Assembly (NCBI GenBank): GCA_004764695.1
Contig: SMSO01000005.1
Span: 1,693,501-1,757,500 of the forward strand
Reading direction: 5' to 3'
Length of the DNA: 64,000 nt
Origin: Schizochytrium sp. TIO01
Taxonomy: Eukaryota > Sar > Bigyra > Thraustochytrida > Thraustochytriidae
Part shown: positions 62,701 to 64,000 of the stretch, piece after piece
How the letters are laid out: every line of letters begins with the position of its first letter
How positions within the stretch are numbered: the first letter of the stretch is position 1
Notes under the pieces: generated by a model
The model's database searches: none
Told to the model about the DNA's origin: nothing
The model's input: only the letters and a program-made list of their open reading frames with translations
Translations under genes and position numbers: made by a program

Positions 62701-63839
62701 GCCACTTGAGCTGCGCACAAGGTAGCATCCTCCAAACTGTTGTCAAAGCTCTCAGCTGGGAAAATAGCAAGAATGGCATCGCCAGCAAATTTGACAACGT
62801 CACCACCACGATTGCATATGATGCGAACCATTTGCTCAAGAGAAGCTCCAATATAACGACTCAAGTTTTCCGCGGCGTATGCTTCGTGAGAGATTTCTTT
62901 GACAAGGCGCTCTGCAAGATTGCTGAATCCAGAGATATCAGCGAAAAGCGCGGCTCCATCGAAGTTTTCTGAAAACACACGCTTAGAGTGCTTTTGATAC
63001 ATATGATGACGAATTACGCGCGCTGGCACCAATGAGGCGAGAAGTTCAAGTTTTGTGATTTCAAGCTGTAAAGCAAGTTCTGACTTAAGGCCCTCCAAAT
63101 ACTCACGACAACCCTCTGGATCAAGCTCGACGTCATCTAGATCTATCGGCACCTGGCCATCTTCTGATCCCCAGCGTGAGTCTGATGAAGAAGAAGCCTT
63201 CTTTGACATAAACAGACTAGGCGTGCGCCCCGCACGCGCTGTCAAGGTAGTTCCTGTCCTTGAGCGAGCAGATCGTGATGAATCCTGGCGCAGCAAACGA
63301 GTTGGGCCCTTTCGATCAGTGCTCGTGCGAGCCCCACGAGGCGAGTCTCCGTTTCCCTGAAAGACTTTGCCGAACCTAGGTGTGGCTCGCGTGCGAACTG
63401 ATCCAAACAAGCGGCCTTGGCCTGCTGCATTCTTTGATTTATTGCCATAATTATATGTGCCATTTCGTGAGATTGAACCTGTTGACTCCACAGATCTAAC
63501 TGCGTGAATTTCATTTATAAGTTCACTTTGCAATGGGTTAGGGCTACTCACAGGTGAAGGCGTACCTTTGTGAGCACTTCCAAGCTGCTCTTCACGAACA
63601 AGCTGGAAGCCCTCTGAGTTTAAAGTATGTTCAAGATCATCATCCTCGTCATCATATTGGTGCACCTCTTCATCAGACCCAACATCATGCGATGATGACT
63701 GCTCGGTGTCATCACCATCCCCTGTGTAACCAACGTCATAGAGACTGCCTCCTTCTTCGCTCCCACTCCTTTGGTGTGACCTGGAGCTAGACTTTCGCCT
63801 CAGCAGCGAAGCAGCAGACAGCCTTAGGCTGCTCGACAT
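56799..63839 (-). CDS. Soluble-type (ADCY10-like) adenylyl cyclase, 2346 residues
   Basis: Makes cAMP. An N-terminal disordered region (1-~270) precedes two class III cyclase domains. C1 (~285-450) has both metal-binding Asp motifs (FADISGF and GDVVKFAGDAI). C2 (~530-690) has a degenerate first motif (IFCRLVGLEF) but keeps FGLPPLKHENDAVRA, RCEYTLHGVKVNLAARL and an ADCY10-like IVDDKGASVLSAFG. A P-loop ATPase follows (GDAGIGKT at 761-768), then a long helical repeat region to the end. This is the ADCY10 architecture (human protein about 1610 residues), extended by Ser-rich linkers at ~850-930, ~1220-1330 and ~1550-1750. In C1 the residue matching human Arg176 appears to be Ser434 (PVDQISSTE). 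No membrane span is evident. It is one unbroken exon; the start is ATG at 63839. Confidence 0.92.
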   Translation of the reverse strand: MSSSLRLSAASLLRRKSSSRSHQRSGSEEGGSLYDVGYTGDGDDTEQSSSHDVGSDEEVHQYDDEDDDLEHTLNSEGFQLVREEQLGSAHKGTPSPVSSPNPLQSELINEIHAVRSVESTGSISRNGTYNYGNKSKNAAGQGRLFGSVRTRATPRFGKVFQGNGDSPRGARTSTDRKGPTRLLRQDSSRSARSRTGTTLTARAGRTPSLFMSKKASSSSDSRWGSEDGQVPIDLDDVELDPEGCREYLEGLKSELALQLEITKLELLASLVPARVIRHHMYQKHSKRVFSENFDGAALFADISGFSNLAERLVKEISHEAYAAENLSRYIGASLEQMVRIICNRGGDVVKFAGDAILAIFPAESFDNSLEDATLCAAQVALDLTSFKFTVVGASGVQLSVHCGVGTGTIVSYHVHGENDRWEYVATGAPVDQISSTEPEAEAGQTVVSQEVFELIGDFLDGERLESGNLLLTDVICEEFGEKELIFTELNEFTARNKIQYKRLQQLLQCYVPAPAINVIEGGNGIWSGELRICSTIFCRLVGLEFKGGESDLDTVQRAFEVVHKHVEVFEGTLLRFIVDDKGASVLSAFGLPPLKHENDAVRAIKCSMAIQTELRTMQTRQSDWQVGCSIGITTGEVFCGTVGGSVRCEYTLHGVKVNLAARLMVAAGKTIYCDEQTYNESRKVIKFGYPRSINVKGHQGKIQVFKPRQQKLIVSIFDQKEGNRNMGRQIGRREEKMRIKRTLNYVLSPSCQSTGILVITGDAGIGKTKMCQYAIEKTKENPWMTLFARGDDTESHNRFVIWKSLFTQLLQNFAGERRLSRMSNEERLALLSSRLPSEDIFNFGSEQASARSRTGTIPREDSYDRETSSHSGKVNHTTAMLRGMTRFPSMRDRNESINDFESDADGSEQGGTARGTQLSDLSGGHEMPNVIREYAPLLRHIVPDFFDLGRAKEGDGITGAPAADNNYVYVIKLIVEIFAKAIRDLQHADEYFDTSHHGIAANNNVVRFCMIVENVQWIDQLSMEALYRLALRNDPMALILSARDDMFASLQTPAGDSVGDWYTKLCSLSNAQKLELKPLSKHEITDCIKLWTKTNAPPLGRLTTIVYDKSQGQPFFAYELINFMRESDMISIRQIDSNTSVCELNRGVQEEDMGLPSTISSLMTSRIDRIPAGEQLTLKVAAVIGTEFKMHELASVLLNYKGDEEDESPVLEDFDMSSRHYQSSHDSETIGNRDSNRSRSLRTSPVRSRSTRHVESDAGAPANGDGNDKRNSGPGRSVTSLLKERTEENSSRPLSKRSLAASSGDGRCTQGGFESVSSRPLNKPAAAAAAGDVREIYKLLDENINRLISRGFLVREEEDVGDASQIRFSSIMLRESAYGLLLFGMRKALHLQVAEFLEERYGDYLQPVYGMLAHHYVCAEVPEKAIYYLEIAGNDALEIHAMQSVWVCFTRLLQIVEKYDQPVSEWRRVSWYRKVAEAYMYYGRSDAAEDSLIEALDILSLNATVSVEHETPNRSTVATTHSTRYSRSLSFSLLGEALVQKIHRLSGASDGATSSSRDAQARTLSVVDMPLAGSSELRADPPAHMSMLHSPRSPASSVNDDDGRQRILVSRATSSFNSEANEGNLMMPHTLTAAEMSSNNGWGSQRGAAQSDQSVHGTLNRGAYRTKFVRNQQPNNMNRRGALIGRSSVTGSMSPVDDLLEQIGEMLDSDPETSKTPSSSHRIFSFWANRRRKKTMRSNLKKRRANLEKNKSSYSRVEDKPAFKEVLGDSFNNVEIFLEASIIYQRLASLIMDQTGPVAMERRFNALTLAKEAYRCSLHRPAQAAERKYYASGESNVILDLNDHKIENRALDPRAASLDQLADCYMGQAIFFAGVPYTWAREIADNYAEKAMEFYPNVRNSSLRGTIAAHYGEYLITVSRFQEASRYLKNAAWMLSFLGFQNEMLSTLELQIVLKLFSGRDASQLHELGRKLYEEGTGIQCVHTLCSLTELLYGSYVQSVVFLDPVVQISLDFLSELEEWSVQCRLNLQNICKITGDNLSVTRNVSGTVDALVSMALLMQRYYGHHMLALVVARVAANFCAVLHNQDGSNHQQLSIVDFHICVAIFQAFAESFTPFKDVDWNLDGNDSPNAVAQPRYGKALCGTLDSIANARSSVPTDHGARYKDQAHRSLMMASGMSLGGLSKSSKSTTSSQANKPSHLNTDDEVLRHLGENDSYEAHLLQQLKPQWRKIGNLKLARKHSIPSLRMLLDIIQHYADVFKVCRPAATYCTAIFNAVKAGKHNPRSLNLLEKAAEQASEQGQQRIKLYALLEFALAKRREQLLEQLSIKFRNMRSMYQVRKIEFYLQ

Positions 63840-64000
63840 GCTGCTACGCCTGTGATGTTGTCAGAATGTTCAAACAAGGTATGCAAGAACAACAGAACTC
63901 GATCAATATTCTAAATAAAGAATATCAACAGATTGTCTTCAAATCGCCAGGAGGGAAAAGAAAGGAGTTCTATTAACGTTGTGCAGATAGAGTATACCGA
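63840..64000. other. Upstream flank of the cyclase gene (window edge)
   Basis: 161 bases with no feature recognised; probably the 5' leader or promoter of the cyclase gene. Confidence 0.5.

Overview
This window is nuclear DNA from a eukaryotic microbe. The proteins are eukaryote-specific: a PI-PLC, the exosome subunit RRP42, a dolichol-linked glucosyltransferase, mitochondrial carrier, NIPA, CTL/SLC44 and ADCY10-type cyclase families. Initiation codons sit in Kozak-like contexts, and one gene has a clear GT-AG intron. Most genes are single very long exons separated by intergenic DNA full of tetranucleotide microsatellites. A PUFA-type front-end desaturase, a soluble-type adenylyl cyclase and a nephrocystin-like STAND protein suggest a flagellated, lipid-rich heterotrophic protist. 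A stramenopile such as a labyrinthulomycete/thraustochytrid would fit, but that assignment is inference.

Layout. 1-1460: repeats and a promoter region. 1461-4229 (+): acylated PI-phospholipase C. 4230-6086: non-coding with an EF-hand-like remnant. 6087-7613 (-): class-3 (DAG lipase-like) lipase with a presequence-like N-terminus. 7614-11062: repeat-rich spacer. 11063-13345 (+): ALG6/ALG8-type glucosyltransferase lacking the expected acidic residue in its first lumenal loop. 14279-14791 (-): small coiled-coil protein. 14792-19106: repeat-rich spacer with one doubtful small ORF. 19107-23633 (+): 1508-residue protein ending in an acid-lipase-type alpha/beta hydrolase. 29500 down to about 24028 (-): STAND NTPase plus coiled-coil gene in at least three reading-frame blocks. 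30611-31630 (-): SLC25 carrier. 33610-34895 (+): RRP42 in two exons. 36037-37929 (-): NIPA-type Mg transporter with a long acidic tail. 37930-50525: about 12.6 kb with no convincing intact gene, only microsatellites and decayed fragments. 50526-53393 (+): cytochrome b5 front-end desaturase fused to a duplicated multi-pass membrane module. 54068-56641 (+): choline-transporter-like protein. 56799-63839 (-): ADCY10-type adenylyl cyclase of 2346 residues.

How the genes relate. Several concern lipids or second messengers (PLC, DAG lipase-like protein, acid lipase-like protein, desaturase, choline transporter-like protein, cyclase). PLC makes diacylglycerol and its convergent neighbour looks like a lipase that could consume it. 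No operon is implied; each gene has its own spacing and strand. The most unusual items are the desaturase fusion with its internal 145-residue-offset repeat, the Ser in place of the expected catalytic Asp in the ALG6-like protein, the loss of the bicarbonate-sensing Arg in the cyclase, and the split STAND/coiled-coil gene. Comparisons with named family members rest on recalled motifs, not on searches.
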